Below are positions 18,523-27,688 of a stretch of DNA of 64,000 bases, piece by piece. Each line of letters begins with the position of its first letter. The first letter of the stretch is position 1. Below the pieces are notes generated by a model. That model did not search any database, was not told where the DNA came from, and saw nothing but the letters and a program-made list of their open reading frames with translations. The stretch is taken from NCBI RefSeq assembly GCF_000332995.1, contig NZ_BANS01000022.1:58782-122781 (forward strand). The letters run 5' to 3'. The position numbers and the translations under genes are program-made. This DNA is from Gordonia amicalis NBRC 100051 = JCM 11271. Its GTDB lineage: Bacteria; Actinomycetota; Actinomycetes; Mycobacteriales; Mycobacteriaceae.

Positions 18523-19497
18523 TCAGCCGACCCGTTGGTCCTCTCGGTCGTCAGTGCTCTTGCCCTCTCGTATCGCCTGTTTCGCGAAGGTCGCGGTCAC
18601 CTCGATCGCGTGGATGGTCTCCGGGTGATGCGAGGCCAGCACCGGGAACGCGTGCACCTGCCAAGCGTAGCTGTGCGCGAGGGCCTCGATCCCCGCCTGG
18701 TCGAGAATCTCGACCAGGTCGATGACGTCCGGCTCCAACATCTCGCCCTGGGCAGTGACCATGACCGTCGGCGGGAACTCGTCCGGATCGAGATCGGAGA
18801 TCCGGCGCACCCCCGTCAGCGGCACGGGACCGCGATCGAACTTGGGGGCCAGCTTGGCCATCTTCGACTTCGGCAGATAGGCGTCGGAGCGACTGGACCG
18901 GTCCGGGTTGGTACCCAGGTCCACGTCGAGCAGCGGAGAGAAGCCGATGAGCGCCGCCGGGGCCGGGAGTCCGCGCGCGGCGACGGCCTCGACGACCTTG
19001 GCCGCCAGGAATCCGCCCGCCGAATCACCGGCGACGATGACCCGCCGATAGTGGCGTTCGTTGATCAGTTCGGCGTACGCGTCGATCGTGTCGGCCACCG
19101 ATGCGCCCACCCCGGCCTTCGGCAGCTGCCGGTACTCGAGTGAAAACACCGGGATCTCGCAGGCGCGCGCCAGCCGCGCGGCGATCGAACGGTGGGTACC
19201 GAGACCGCACACGACGAAAGCGCCGCCATGCAGGTACAGCATCGCCGTGTCGCTGTCCCGGCGCGACGGACCGGAGGGCATGATCAGCTCCGTGGAACGA
19301 CCCGCGAGGGTCAACTGCTCGCGGACGACCCCGCGGGGTTTGGGTCCGACCGCCATCAGCCGGTCGATCAGGAACAGACCGGCGAGGCCCGCACTGTTGA
19401 CCGGCCACAGGGTGAGCATCGGCTTCAGGAACAGGCGCGATCCGAGCCAGAGAGGATATGACAGGAGACTCGGCCGCCGGTGATGGACGATGGGCAT
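18523..19497 (-). CDS. Alpha/beta hydrolase, HSL-family esterase/lipase
   Basis: About 324 residues. The start at 19497 (MPIVHHRRPSLLSYPLWL) is chosen over upstream alternatives because AGGAGGAATT sits directly before it. Features of the hormone-sensitive-lipase group are the oxyanion-hole motif YLHGGAF (HGG), the nucleophile elbow GDSAGG, and a late His in the YAWQVHAF region with Asp/Glu in the PTVMVTAQGEMLEPD context. An N-terminal hydrophobic segment (MLTLWPVNSAGLAGLFLIDRLMA) may associate with membrane. It probably hydrolyses acyl esters. It is divergent from the pls gene, with a 138-bp shared promoter region. Confidence 0.88.
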   Translation of the reverse strand: MPIVHHRRPSLLSYPLWLGSRLFLKPMLTLWPVNSAGLAGLFLIDRLMAVGPKPRGVVREQLTLAGRSTELIMPSGPSRRDSDTAMLYLHGGAFVVCGLGTHRSIAARLARACEIPVFSLEYRQLPKAGVGASVADTIDAYAELINERHYRRVIVAGDSAGGFLAAKVVEAVAARGLPAPAALIGFSPLLDVDLGTNPDRSSRSDAYLPKSKMAKLAPKFDRGPVPLTGVRRISDLDPDEFPPTVMVTAQGEMLEPDVIDLVEILDQAGIEALAHSYAWQVHAFPVLASHHPETIHAIEVTATFAKQAIREGKSTDDREDQRVG

Positions 19498-19635
19498 GGA
19501 ATTCCTCCTGGTCTGAGCCGAAGCTACACCCTCAGCCCCCCTCCTGTATCCGGTAAACGCCGGGGAAAAACATTCACCGGGCCGAGCCCTGCTGGTCACC
19601 TGGGTCGGCTATATTCTCGAACTCGTGACTAGACG

Positions 19636-22600
19636 GTGGCTGTGACGCAGGTACAGATCTCTCCTCAGTTCCTGCTGTCCGCGCAGGCAGACGATCCGCG
19701 GACCCTGTGCGACGTCCTCACCGAGACCGCGCGGGCACACCCCGACGCCGCCGCGATCGACGACGGCGACGTCACCCTCACCTACGGCCAGCTGCTGGCG
19801 CTGATCCGACGCACCGTCGCTCGTCTCGCCGAGGTGGGCGTCGGGCACGGCAGCCGCGTCGGCATCCGGATGCCGTCCGGTTCACGCGATCTGTACGTCG
19901 CCATCCTGGCCACGCTGTACGCCGGTGCCGCCTACGTGCCCGTCGACGCGGACGATCCCGATGAGCGCGCCGAACTCGTCTTCGGCGAGGCCGACGTGGA
20001 TGCCATCGTCGACGCCGACGGTCCGCACGCGACGAAACCCGCCGGCACCGCGGTCGCGCCGGCGCGTCCGACACCCGACGACGACGCGTGGATCATCTTC
20101 ACCTCCGGCTCCACCGGGACCCCGAAGGGCGTCGCGGTCACCCACCGCAACGCGGCCGCCTTCGTCGATGCCGAGGCACACATGTTCCTCGCCGACGAGC
20201 CGATCGGACCCGGTGACCGTGTGCTCGCCGGGCTCTCGGTCGCGTTCGACGCGTCGTGCGAGGAGATGTGGCTGGCCTGGCGCAACGGCGCCTGCCTCGT
20301 TCCGGCACCACGATCGCTGGTGCGCAGCGGCATGGACCTGGGGCCCTGGCTGGTCGCGCGGGACGTCACCATCGTCTCGACCGTGCCGACACTCGCGTCG
20401 TTGTGGCCACCGGAGGCCCTGGAGGCGGTGCGACTGTTGATCTTCGGCGGCGAGGCCTGCCCGCCGGAACTCGCCGATCGCCTCGCCGTGCCCGGACGCG
20501 AGGTGTGGAACACCTATGGACCCACCGAGGCGACCGTGGTCGCGTGCGCCGCCCCGCTCGGCGGACCCGGTCCGGTGCGCATCGGATTGCCTTTGCGCGG
20601 ATGGGATCTCGCGGTCGTCGACGCCGACGGCCGGCCGGTCGACGAGGGCGAGGTCGGCGAACTGGTCATCGGCGGCGTCGGACTGGCCCGCTACCTCGAC
20701 CCGGCCAAGGACGCCGAGAAGTATGCCCCGATGCCGACCCTGGGCTGGGAACGCGCCTACCGCAGCGGCGATCTCGTGCGACTCGAGTCCGCGGGCCTGA
20801 TCTTCATGGGTCGCGCCGACGACCAGGTGAAGGTCGGCGGGCGACGCATCGAACTCGGCGAGATCGACAATGCCCTACAGCACCTGCCCGGTGTGAGTGG
20901 CGCCGCCGCCGCGGTCCGCAAGTCCGCGGCGGGCAACAGCCTGCTCGTCGGCTACCTGGTCTCCGCTGATCCCGACTTCGACGTCTCGGCCGCGCACGCC
21001 GAACTCACCCGCCACCTGCCCACCGCGATGGTCCCGACCCTCGCCCTCGTCGACGAATTGCCCACGCGCACTTCGGGAAAGGTTGATCGCGATGCGCTGC
21101 CCTGGCCCCTGCCGGGCAGCAGCAGACCAGTGGATGAGGATGTGGAACTCGGTGAGACCGAGTTGTGGCTGGCCCAGTTGTGGACCGATGTGCTCGGCAT
21201 CCGGATCAGCAGCCCCGATGTGGACTTCTTCGCCGAGGGCGGTGGTTCGCTCGCCGCCGCACAGCTGGTGACCGCGATCCGTGGACGCCACCCGGACATC
21301 TCGGTCGCCGACCTCTACGACCATCCCCGTCTCGGCTCGATGGCCGAGATGCTGGACGCGCGCAGACCGACGACGAACATCGTCGAACGTCATGTGAGAC
21401 CGACACCGCGCGCCACGGGCGTCGCCCAGGTCGCGCTGACCGTTCCCCTGACAACCCTGACCGGTCTCCAGTGGGCGACCTGGCTCGGCGTCGTGAACAA
21501 CCTGGCCGCCGTCGTCGCCGACCGGATGAACCGCTCGGTCCCGTGGCTGGTCGAGGTGAACTGGTGGGTTCTGCTCGTCGCGTTCCTGGTCTTCATCACG
21601 CCGCCCGGCCGGATGTTCATCGCGGCGTCGGGTTCCCGTCTGCTCCTCACCGGCGTCACCCCGGGTGAGTACCCCCGCGGCGGTGGCGTGCACGTGCGGC
21701 TCTGGGTGGCCGAACGACTCCTGGACGCGAGCGGGGCGGCGAACCTCTCCGGCGCGCCGTGGATGATCTACCTCGCCCGCGCTCTCGGCGCACAGGTCGG
21801 ACGGGGCGTCGATCTGCACACGATCCCGCCGGTCACCGGACTGCTGACGGTCGGGGAAGGCGCCTCGGTCGAACCCGAGGTCGACCTCGCCGGTTGGTGG
21901 ATAGACGGCGACGTCGTCCACATCGGGGAGATCGCGATCAAACGCGGGGCGACGATCGGCGCACGGTCGACGCTCATGCCGGGAGCCGTCGTCGGGCGCG
22001 ATGCCGTCGTCGCGCCCGGTTCCGCGGTGTTCGGTCGGGTCAAGGCGCGCCAGCACTGGGCCGGCTCACCCGCGATCAAGGTGGGCAAGGCCGCACACCC
22101 CTGGCCCGATCACCGTCCGCCGCGCGCCAGTGCCTGGGTGCCGGCGTACGGCCTGTCCTCGCTGGTCCTGGCCGCCATCCCGCTGGTTTCGCTGGCCGCG
22201 GGACTCGCCGTCATCGGCAGCTGGGCCCTCTCTGCGGACCGGTTGCGCGACGCCGCGGTCCGTGCGCTCATCCTCCTGCCGGCCGCGACCCTCACCAGTC
22301 TCGTCGTCTTCGCCGCGATCACCGCAGGACTGGTACGCCTGGCATCGCTGGGGTTGAGCACCGGCTACCACCCGGTGCGATCCCGGGTCGGTTGGCAGGT
22401 GTGGCTCACCGAACGGCTGCTCGACACCGCCCGCACCTATCTGTTCCCGCTCTACGCCAGCCTGCTGACACCGATCTGGTTCCGCGTGCTGGGCGCCAAG
22501 GTCGGCAAGAGCACCGAGATCTCGACGGCACTCGTGCTGCCGCGCTTCACCACCATCGGCGACGGCGCCTTCCTGGCCGACGACACGATGGTCGCGTCGT

Positions 22601-23520
22601 ATGAGCTCGGCGGCGGCTGGCTGCACATCGACGAGGCGAAGATCGGCAAGCGCTCGTTCCTCGGGAATTCCGGGATGACCGGGCCGGGCCGCAAGGTGCC
22701 CAAGAACGGCCTGGTCGCGGTGCTGTCGGCGACGCCGAACCGCGCGAAGTCGGGGTCGAGCTGGCTGGGCAGCCCACCGGTCCGCCTGCGCCGCACCGCC
22801 GCCGAGATCGACACGTCGCGCACCTTCGACCCGCCGACGAAGCTGAAGGTCGCGCGTGCCGTCGTCGAAACCCTGCGTCTCGTGCCGGTGATGGTGTCGT
22901 TCGGGCTCGGTGTCGGCATGTTGTTCGCGCTGCAGTACGTCGCCGTTCACGTGCACTACGGCATGGCCGCGCTGGTGAGCGGACTGTTGCTGCTCGGGGT
23001 CGGCGCCGTTGCCTGTGGCACCGCGGCCGCCGCCAAATGGCTCGTCGTCGGCCGCATCACGGTGAGCGAGCACCCGCTGTGGAGTTCGTTCGTCTGGCGC
23101 AACGAGCTGTCGGACGCGTTCGTCGAGACCGTGGCCGCGCCGTGGTTCGCCAATGCCGCCACCGGGACACCGATTCTCAACCTGTGGCTTCGTCTGCTCG
23201 GCGCCCGGATCGGGCGTGGCGTGTGGTGTGAGACCTACTGGCTACCCGAGGCCGATCTGGTCAGCCTCGGCGACGGCGCGACCGTGCAGCGAGGCTGCGT
23301 CGTCCAGACGCATCTGTTCCACGACCGCGTGATGGCCATCGACCGCGTCACCCTCGACGCCGGCGCGACCCTCGGACCGCACTGCGTCGCCCTTCCGGCA
23401 TCGGGGCTGGGCGAATCGGCAACGGTCGGACCGGCTTCGCTGGTCATGCGCGGCGACGTCGTGCCCGCGCACACCCGTTGGCAGGGCAATCCCATCGCCC
23501 CGTGGCCGGCGGCGAAGTAG
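19636..23520 (+). CDS. Pls/PosA-family non-ribosomal peptide synthetase
   Basis: A 1,294-residue single-module synthetase. Residues about 20-510 are an adenylation domain (IIFTSGSTGTPKGVAVTH, NTYGPTEATV, YRSGDLVRL, GRADDQVKVGGRRIELGEID). Residues about 515-590 are a carrier domain with the pantetheine site GGGSLAAAQL. The C-terminal 700 residues alternate membrane helices with three hexapeptide-repeat, acyltransferase-like domains (for example GARSTLMPGAVVGRDAVVAPGSAV; GDGAFLADDTM; VTLDAGATLGPHCVALPASG). This is the architecture of epsilon-poly-L-lysine synthetase and relatives, which adenylate one amino acid and polymerise it at the membrane without a thioesterase. The amino acid used here cannot be told. 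The GTG start at 19636 has little room for a leader. Confidence 0.9.
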   Translation: MAVTQVQISPQFLLSAQADDPRTLCDVLTETARAHPDAAAIDDGDVTLTYGQLLALIRRTVARLAEVGVGHGSRVGIRMPSGSRDLYVAILATLYAGAAYVPVDADDPDERAELVFGEADVDAIVDADGPHATKPAGTAVAPARPTPDDDAWIIFTSGSTGTPKGVAVTHRNAAAFVDAEAHMFLADEPIGPGDRVLAGLSVAFDASCEEMWLAWRNGACLVPAPRSLVRSGMDLGPWLVARDVTIVSTVPTLASLWPPEALEAVRLLIFGGEACPPELADRLAVPGREVWNTYGPTEATVVACAAPLGGPGPVRIGLPLRGWDLAVVDADGRPVDEGEVGELVIGGVGLARYLDPAKDAEKYAPMPTLGWERAYRSGDLVRLESAGLIFMGRADDQVKVGGRRIELGEIDNALQHLPGVSGAAAAVRKSAAGNSLLVGYLVSADPDFDVSAAHAELTRHLPTAMVPTLALVDELPTRTSGKVDRDALPWPLPGSSRPVDEDVELGETELWLAQLWTDVLGIRISSPDVDFFAEGGGSLAAAQLVTAIRGRHPDISVADLYDHPRLGSMAEMLDARRPTTNIVERHVRPTPRATGVAQVALTVPLTTLTGLQWATWLGVVNNLAAVVADRMNRSVPWLVEVNWWVLLVAFLVFITPPGRMFIAASGSRLLLTGVTPGEYPRGGGVHVRLWVAERLLDASGAANLSGAPWMIYLARALGAQVGRGVDLHTIPPVTGLLTVGEGASVEPEVDLAGWWIDGDVVHIGEIAIKRGATIGARSTLMPGAVVGRDAVVAPGSAVFGRVKARQHWAGSPAIKVGKAAHPWPDHRPPRASAWVPAYGLSSLVLAAIPLVSLAAGLAVIGSWALSADRLRDAAVRALILLPAATLTSLVVFAAITAGLVRLASLGLSTGYHPVRSRVGWQVWLTERLLDTARTYLFPLYASLLTPIWFRVLGAKVGKSTEISTALVLPRFTTIGDGAFLADDTMVASYELGGGWLHIDEAKIGKRSFLGNSGMTGPGRKVPKNGLVAVLSATPNRAKSGSSWLGSPPVRLRRTAAEIDTSRTFDPPTKLKVARAVVETLRLVPVMVSFGLGVGMLFALQYVAVHVHYGMAALVSGLLLLGVGAVACGTAAAAKWLVVGRITVSEHPLWSSFVWRNELSDAFVETVAAPWFANAATGTPILNLWLRLLGARIGRGVWCETYWLPEADLVSLGDGATVQRGCVVQTHLFHDRVMAIDRVTLDAGATLGPHCVALPASGLGESATVGPASLVMRGDVVPAHTRWQGNPIAPWPAAK

Positions 23521-23600
23521 GTTTCGACAAGCTCAACCGGCAGAAATACAAGCTCAACCGGCAGAGAATGATCCGCCGGCCGAGCCGCGACGACCGAGCG
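23521..23600. repeat. Dispersed intergenic repeat (GCTCAACCGGCAGA type)
   Basis: Right behind the pls stop codon the sequence repeats ACAAGCTCAACCGGCAGA twice, then runs into CCGAGCGCAGCGAGGACGC. The same words (GCTCAACCGGC, GAGCGCAGCGAGG) occur at 43.7-43.9 kb and 63.9-64.0 kb, marking this as one member of a dispersed family. No coding potential is apparent. Confidence 0.65.
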
Positions 23601-23624
23601 CAGCGAGGACGCCGCGTGTCGAGG

Positions 23625-24203
23625 TCAGACCGCCGGTCCGGCGGCCTCGACCTTCTTGGGGAGCGTCAGGAGCGTCGCGATGGACAGTGCGACCAGCATG
23701 ATGCCACCGACCCAGGCCAGGACCTGGAGCGAGAAGACCGGCAGGATGATCATCACGATTCCGGCGATCACCGCGACGATGCCCGAGAGGATCAGGAACC
23801 AGGTCGGGCTGTGACCGGACTTCGTGACCGCCGCGTAGAGGTCGGCGACACCCTGGAAGATCCAGCCGATGCCGATGAAGACCGCGAGCAGCCAGATCGC
23901 GTCGCCGGGGCTGAAGAGCGCGATGATGCCGGCGAGCAGCACGATCACGCCGACCACGCCGAGCAGGACGCGCACTCCCGTACTCAGGAACGACGCCGCG
24001 AACGCCTGGTAGATGCGGAAGATCCCGGCGATGATCAGCGAGATCGCGAACAGGATCGCCACCACGACGATGGTGGGTCCCGGCCACACGATCACCACGA
24101 CACCGAGAACGATGCCGACGATCGAGGTGACGATCAGCGCGGCGCGGACGGCGCCGATCAGTTCGTCGGGGAAATGTTTCGTGTACGCCGTCGCAAATGT
24201 CAT
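23625..24203 (-). CDS. HdeD family (DUF308) membrane protein
   Basis: A 192-residue protein with six membrane segments in three pairs, separated by short polar turns (GVVVIVWPGPTIVVVAILFAISLIIAGIFRIYQAF ... FSPGDAIWLLAVFIGIGWIFQGVADLY ... SGIVAVIAGIVMIILPVFSLQVLAWVGGIMLVALSI). The repeated 'G-x-x-x-P ... F/L-x-G' pattern is that of HdeD/DUF308, linked to acid resistance in enterobacteria; the role in actinobacteria is unknown. It is transcribed toward pls with the dispersed repeat in between, and divergently from the thioesterase gene. Confidence 0.88.
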   Translation of the reverse strand: MTFATAYTKHFPDELIGAVRAALIVTSIVGIVLGVVVIVWPGPTIVVVAILFAISLIIAGIFRIYQAFAASFLSTGVRVLLGVVGVIVLLAGIIALFSPGDAIWLLAVFIGIGWIFQGVADLYAAVTKSGHSPTWFLILSGIVAVIAGIVMIILPVFSLQVLAWVGGIMLVALSIATLLTLPKKVEAAGPAV

Positions 24204-24294
24204 GGTCGAAGGTTATCGGGAGACGGACCCCGGCACATGCTGATCGCGGGGCCCTGGCACAAACCTGACTGCGGCTACCGGTAATAAGTAACGG

Positions 24295-25170
24295 ATGACC
24301 ACCATCGCCTTTTTCGAGGCTGTCGAGACCCCCTCGGCGGCGGACCGGCGCTACCGGCCCACGCAGTTCGCCTCCAGCCTGTGGGCGCCGGGCACGTTGA
24401 GCGGGCCTGCGGTGTGTGCGCTCGCCGCGCGCGCGGTCGAGGTGGAGTACGGCGACGATCAGTTCCTGCCGGCCCGATGCACGATCGACCTGTTCAAGGC
24501 CGCCCGCGACGTCATCACCTCCACACGAACGCGGCTGACACGCTCCGGTGGACGTATCCGGGTCGTCGACGTCGAGATCGTGCAACACCCGGAGGACGGT
24601 CAGGAGGTCGTCGTGGCACGAGGGACGACCGTGTTCCTGCGGACCTCGGTCAACCCGCCGGGAGAGCGATGGCAACGGCCGCCGGAGGCGGTGACGTTCC
24701 GTCCGCCGAGATCGACGACCACGGACGACGACCTCATCCCGCGATGGGCGTCCGACGCGCCGGGCCGTGCACCCAGGGAATGGGAGTACGAGATGCCCGA
24801 TCACCAGAACGCCTATCGCAAACGAGTCTGGACTCGCGCGGCCCCGATCGTGCCCGGCGAGGAGCCGACACCGTTCCAGCGCGCCGTCATCAGCGCGGAG
24901 TCGGCGAGTGTCATCTCGAACTGGGGTACCACCGGCATCGGTTTCATCAACTGCGACCTCACCGTGGCGATCAGTCGTCTACCCCGTGGTGAACGCATCG
25001 GCGTCGAGGCCGACCTCCATGTCGAGGACGACGGCGTCTCGGTCAGCAACGCGGGACTGTACGACGCCGACGGGATGTTCGGGACGGCGCTGGTGACCGC
25101 GGTGAACAACGCTGCGGCACAGATCGACTTCACCACCGTCGACACCACCGCACGCTATCGTCCACTCTGA
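24295..25170 (+). CDS. Acyl-CoA thioesterase-like protein (TesB-like double hotdog)
   Basis: A 291-residue protein. The N-terminal half matches hotdog thioesterases: FFEAVETPSAADRRYRPTQFASSLWAPGTLSGPAVCALAARAVE, then ARCTIDLFKAARDVITSTRTRLTRSGGRIRVVDVEIV. The second half repeats the fold with a shared asymmetric TesB-like arrangement (NCDLTVAISRLPRGERIGVEADLHVEDDGVSVSNAGLYDADGMFGTALVTAVNN). Such enzymes hydrolyse acyl-CoA to free acid and CoA. Catalytic assignment is tentative because the active-site residues of the family vary. It stands alone between divergent and tandem neighbours. Confidence 0.8.
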   Translation: MTTIAFFEAVETPSAADRRYRPTQFASSLWAPGTLSGPAVCALAARAVEVEYGDDQFLPARCTIDLFKAARDVITSTRTRLTRSGGRIRVVDVEIVQHPEDGQEVVVARGTTVFLRTSVNPPGERWQRPPEAVTFRPPRSTTTDDDLIPRWASDAPGRAPREWEYEMPDHQNAYRKRVWTRAAPIVPGEEPTPFQRAVISAESASVISNWGTTGIGFINCDLTVAISRLPRGERIGVEADLHVEDDGVSVSNAGLYDADGMFGTALVTAVNNAAAQIDFTTVDTTARYRPL

Positions 25171-25249
25171 CCGTTTTCAGCGTTTCGCCAGGGTAAAGAC
25201 CTTTTCTTCTGGCCCCCAGCCCCTCTCAGGTCTTGATAAGGTCTCGCCC

Positions 25250-26314
25250 ATGACACGACGCCTTCATCGGCTTCTCCTGGGTCTCGTCGTCCCGACGCTC
25301 ACCGTTGCCCTGACGACGACACTGGCCGCTTCACCCGCACAGGCCGGCAATGCCGCCGGTCCGGCGTCGATCGTCAATCGCCTGACCGGGCCGTTCGCCA
25401 TGAACGACACCATCGGGCGCTACAACATCGTCGGCACCGACCTGGGCGTCATGTGGGACAACGGCCGTGGTGAGGTCCTCACCGCGTTCGGCGACACGCA
25501 GTCGTTCAACGGGTGGTCGCTGCTGTACGGCGAGCTGTTCTACTGGCGATCCAACGTCCTGCTGCGCAGCGCGGACCGCAATCTGGCCGACGGCATGACC
25601 TTCACCTCGCACGCCGGCCGCCCCGGCCACGCGAAGCGACTGCTGAAGCCCAATGTCCGTCGCGAGGTCACCATCATCCCGACCGCGGGTGTCGCCGCCA
25701 ACGGCAAGCAGTACATGACCGTCATGTCGGTCAAGCGGTGGGATCAGCCGGGTATCTGGACGACCAACTGGTCGGGCCTCGTCGTTTCGAACGACAACGG
25801 CGAGAACTGGCGTGCCCTGAACGCCTTCCGCCCGAACGGAGGCGGCAACAAGAAGTTCCAGATGGGCGCCTTCCTGAAGGTCGGCAAGACCATCTACTAC
25901 TACGGCACCCCGGACGGCCGGTGGGGCGGCGTCTACCTCGCCCGCGTCGACGAGAAGGACATCGAGAACCTCGGTAAATGGGACTACTTCTCCTACGGCC
26001 GTTGGGTCCGCAACGACCCCGGCGCCGCGACCCCGGTGATGGGCGCCCCGACCGGCGAGCTGTCCGTGGCCTGGAACGATTACCTCGGCAAGTACATCTC
26101 GCTGGCGAGCCAGGACATCGGCGTCACCCTCCGCACCGCCGATAACCCCTGGGGCCCTTGGACTTCCGGTGAGATCGTCGCACCGTCCGCCGACCCGTAC
26201 ACCGGCTACTCGCCGTATATCCACCCGTGGTCGAAGGGCAGCACGCTCTACTTCACGTACTCGATCTCGATCGGCTATCAGGTCTATCTGATGCGGTTGC
26301 CCCTGAAGAAATGA
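25250..26314 (+). CDS. Secreted DUF4185 domain protein
   Basis: A 354-residue exported protein. Residues 1-33 form a Sec signal peptide (RRLHRLLLGLVVPTLTVALTTTLAASPAQA, cleavage probably after AQA). The mature part is the DUF4185 fold, a beta-propeller similar to sialidase-like or five-bladed glycosidase folds: NIVGTDLGVMWDNGRGEVLTAFGDTQ, YWRSNVLLRSADRNLADGMTF, WTTNWSGLVVSNDNGENWRAL, AWNDYLGKYISLASQDIG. No catalytic residues could be assigned. Proteins of this type in mycobacteria and relatives have been proposed to act on cell-wall arabinan or glycans; that is an inference here. A hairpin terminator follows at 26373. Confidence 0.82.
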   Translation: MTRRLHRLLLGLVVPTLTVALTTTLAASPAQAGNAAGPASIVNRLTGPFAMNDTIGRYNIVGTDLGVMWDNGRGEVLTAFGDTQSFNGWSLLYGELFYWRSNVLLRSADRNLADGMTFTSHAGRPGHAKRLLKPNVRREVTIIPTAGVAANGKQYMTVMSVKRWDQPGIWTTNWSGLVVSNDNGENWRALNAFRPNGGGNKKFQMGAFLKVGKTIYYYGTPDGRWGGVYLARVDEKDIENLGKWDYFSYGRWVRNDPGAATPVMGAPTGELSVAWNDYLGKYISLASQDIGVTLRTADNPWGPWTSGEIVAPSADPYTGYSPYIHPWSKGSTLYFTYSISIGYQVYLMRLPLKK

Positions 26315-26372
26315 CGCTGAAGAGATGACCCTGAGGAGATGACGCGGCAACGCTGAGGTCGGCACAACGGGG

Positions 26373-26412
26373 GTGTGGGGCGGTTCCGGATCTTCTCCGA
26401 ACCGCCCCACAC
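26373..26412. terminator. Bidirectional hairpin terminator
   Basis: GTGTGGGGCGGTTC is followed 12 bases later by its exact complement GAACCGCCCCACAC, giving a 14-bp perfect stem. It lies between the convergent DUF4185 and DUF305 genes, 59 bp after the first stop. There is no clear U-run, as is usual in high-GC actinobacteria, but the position fits a shared terminator. Confidence 0.75.
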
Positions 26413-26429
26413 CGCGTTCTCCGGGTGGT

Positions 26430-27149
26430 TCAGCCCTGGCCCAGCATCGCCCGCATCTGGTCGATCTCGGCCTGTTGGGTCTTCTTCACGTTCGTGGCAA
26501 GGGCTTTCGTGGCCGGGTCGGTGCCGTTGGCCAGCACCTCGTCGGCCATCGCGATGGCGCCTTCGTGGTGACGGATCATGCCCTCGAGCCAGAGTCGGTC
26601 GAACTCGGCGCCACTGGCGTTCCGGAGTGCCGCCATCTGCGCCGCGGACATCATCCCCGGCATGCCCCCTTGGCCCATGCCGCCGCCTCCGGGCCCCATG
26701 TCCCCGTCGTCCATGTTTCCGTCGTCCATGTTTCCGTGACCCATGTCCCCGTCGTCCATGTGTGCCCCCATCGGGACGCCCCATGACCTGAGACGGGCTG
26801 TCATCTGGTCGATCTCGTCTTCCTGCGCGTCCTCGATCGTGTTCGCGAGGGTGATCAGTTCGCGATTCTGCGTCCGGTCCTCGACGAGTTCGGCCATCAT
26901 CACCGCCTGACGGTGATGCGCGATCATCTCGGTGGTGAACTCGACGTCGGCGTCGTTGTGGGCCGTCGCAGACGACTGACCGGGCGCGGACGAACCGGCC
27001 GGGGACGATGCCGCCGGGCGGTCGGCGGAGGTTGTGCCGGAAGGAGATTCGTCGGACGAACATCCGACGAGGGTGAGGGCGACGGCAGCGCCCAGGGCGG
27101 TCCCGATCGCGGCGCGGCGTCGAACAGTTGCATTGCGGTGTACAGACAT
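26430..27149 (-). CDS. DUF305 domain lipoprotein-like protein
   Basis: A 239-residue exported protein. The signal region has a lipobox: ALGAAVALTLVGCSSDESP, with the Cys as acylation site. A Ser/Ala/Pro-rich linker follows, then the DUF305 ferritin-like helical domain with its HH motifs: DVEFTTEMIAHHRQAVMMAELVEDRTQN and FDRLWLEGMIRHHEGAIAMADEVLANG. Between them is a Met/Asp/Gly repeat (HMDDGDMGHGNMDDGNMDDGDMG...) of metal-binding character. DUF305 proteins are associated with copper and other metal handling. It is followed by a His-rich small membrane protein. Confidence 0.88.
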   Translation of the reverse strand: MSVHRNATVRRRAAIGTALGAAVALTLVGCSSDESPSGTTSADRPAASSPAGSSAPGQSSATAHNDADVEFTTEMIAHHRQAVMMAELVEDRTQNRELITLANTIEDAQEDEIDQMTARLRSWGVPMGAHMDDGDMGHGNMDDGNMDDGDMGPGGGGMGQGGMPGMMSAAQMAALRNASGAEFDRLWLEGMIRHHEGAIAMADEVLANGTDPATKALATNVKKTQQAEIDQMRAMLGQG

Positions 27150-27219
27150 CGGTTTTCCTTGCTGCTGAGGGTTTTCGGGTATGACGACATGGCGGACCCA
27201 CCGGTCCGCGGACGTCTCC

Positions 27220-27669
27220 TCAGCAGCGGATCACCTGCAGCTGCAGGTGCGAGCGGATGGCCCACGGGGGCGGACGTCCGAGGACGACGACGCCGCGACG
27301 AGCCGGGCGATACCGCGCTGCCGCCGACAGGGACAGGAAGGCCCAGACGAGCAGCACGAGAGCGGCAGTCGGGAGATCGATGTCGGCGGCCCGGGTGAAC
27401 ACGCACCCGTGGTCGTGATCTCCGCAGTCCGCACCGGACATCGACGGGGCCTCACCCATCACCGCGGCATGGGTCATCCCGGGCTCCGACGACGCTGCCG
27501 CCGTCTGATGACCGGCGTGGGAGTGGGAGCCGGCACGACCTTCCGCCCCGGCACGGCTCTCCGCCTCGGCCGGACCCGCGACCACGGTGTGCATGAGCAT
27601 CACCGCGAGCGCGAGCGGAAGGATCAGCCCCCGATACCGTCGTACGGTCCGGGCCCTGTGCCGGGTCAT
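27220..27669 (-). CDS. His-rich DUF6153-like membrane protein
   Basis: A 149-residue protein. An N-terminal hydrophobic segment (GLILPLALAVMLMHTVVAG) is followed by a Met/His/Cys-rich loop (SHSHAGHQTAAASSEPGMTHAAVMGEAPSMSGADCGDHDHGC), then a second membrane segment (LPTAALVLLVWAFLSLSAAA) and a basic tail. The layout resembles the DUF6153 proteins found beside DUF305 genes in Actinobacteria. The loop suggests metal (copper) binding outside the membrane. It shares strand with the adjacent DUF305 gene. Confidence 0.7.
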   Translation of the reverse strand: MTRHRARTVRRYRGLILPLALAVMLMHTVVAGPAEAESRAGAEGRAGSHSHAGHQTAAASSEPGMTHAAVMGEAPSMSGADCGDHDHGCVFTRAADIDLPTAALVLLVWAFLSLSAAARYRPARRGVVVLGRPPPWAIRSHLQLQVIRC

Positions 27670-27688
27670 CTGTCCCAGGCTAGCGGGG

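Noticed and set aside
22066..23073. Minus-strand frames opposite the pls gene
   Set aside because: Arg/Gln/His-rich shadow translation; the plus strand has a continuous, well-conserved 1,294-residue protein.
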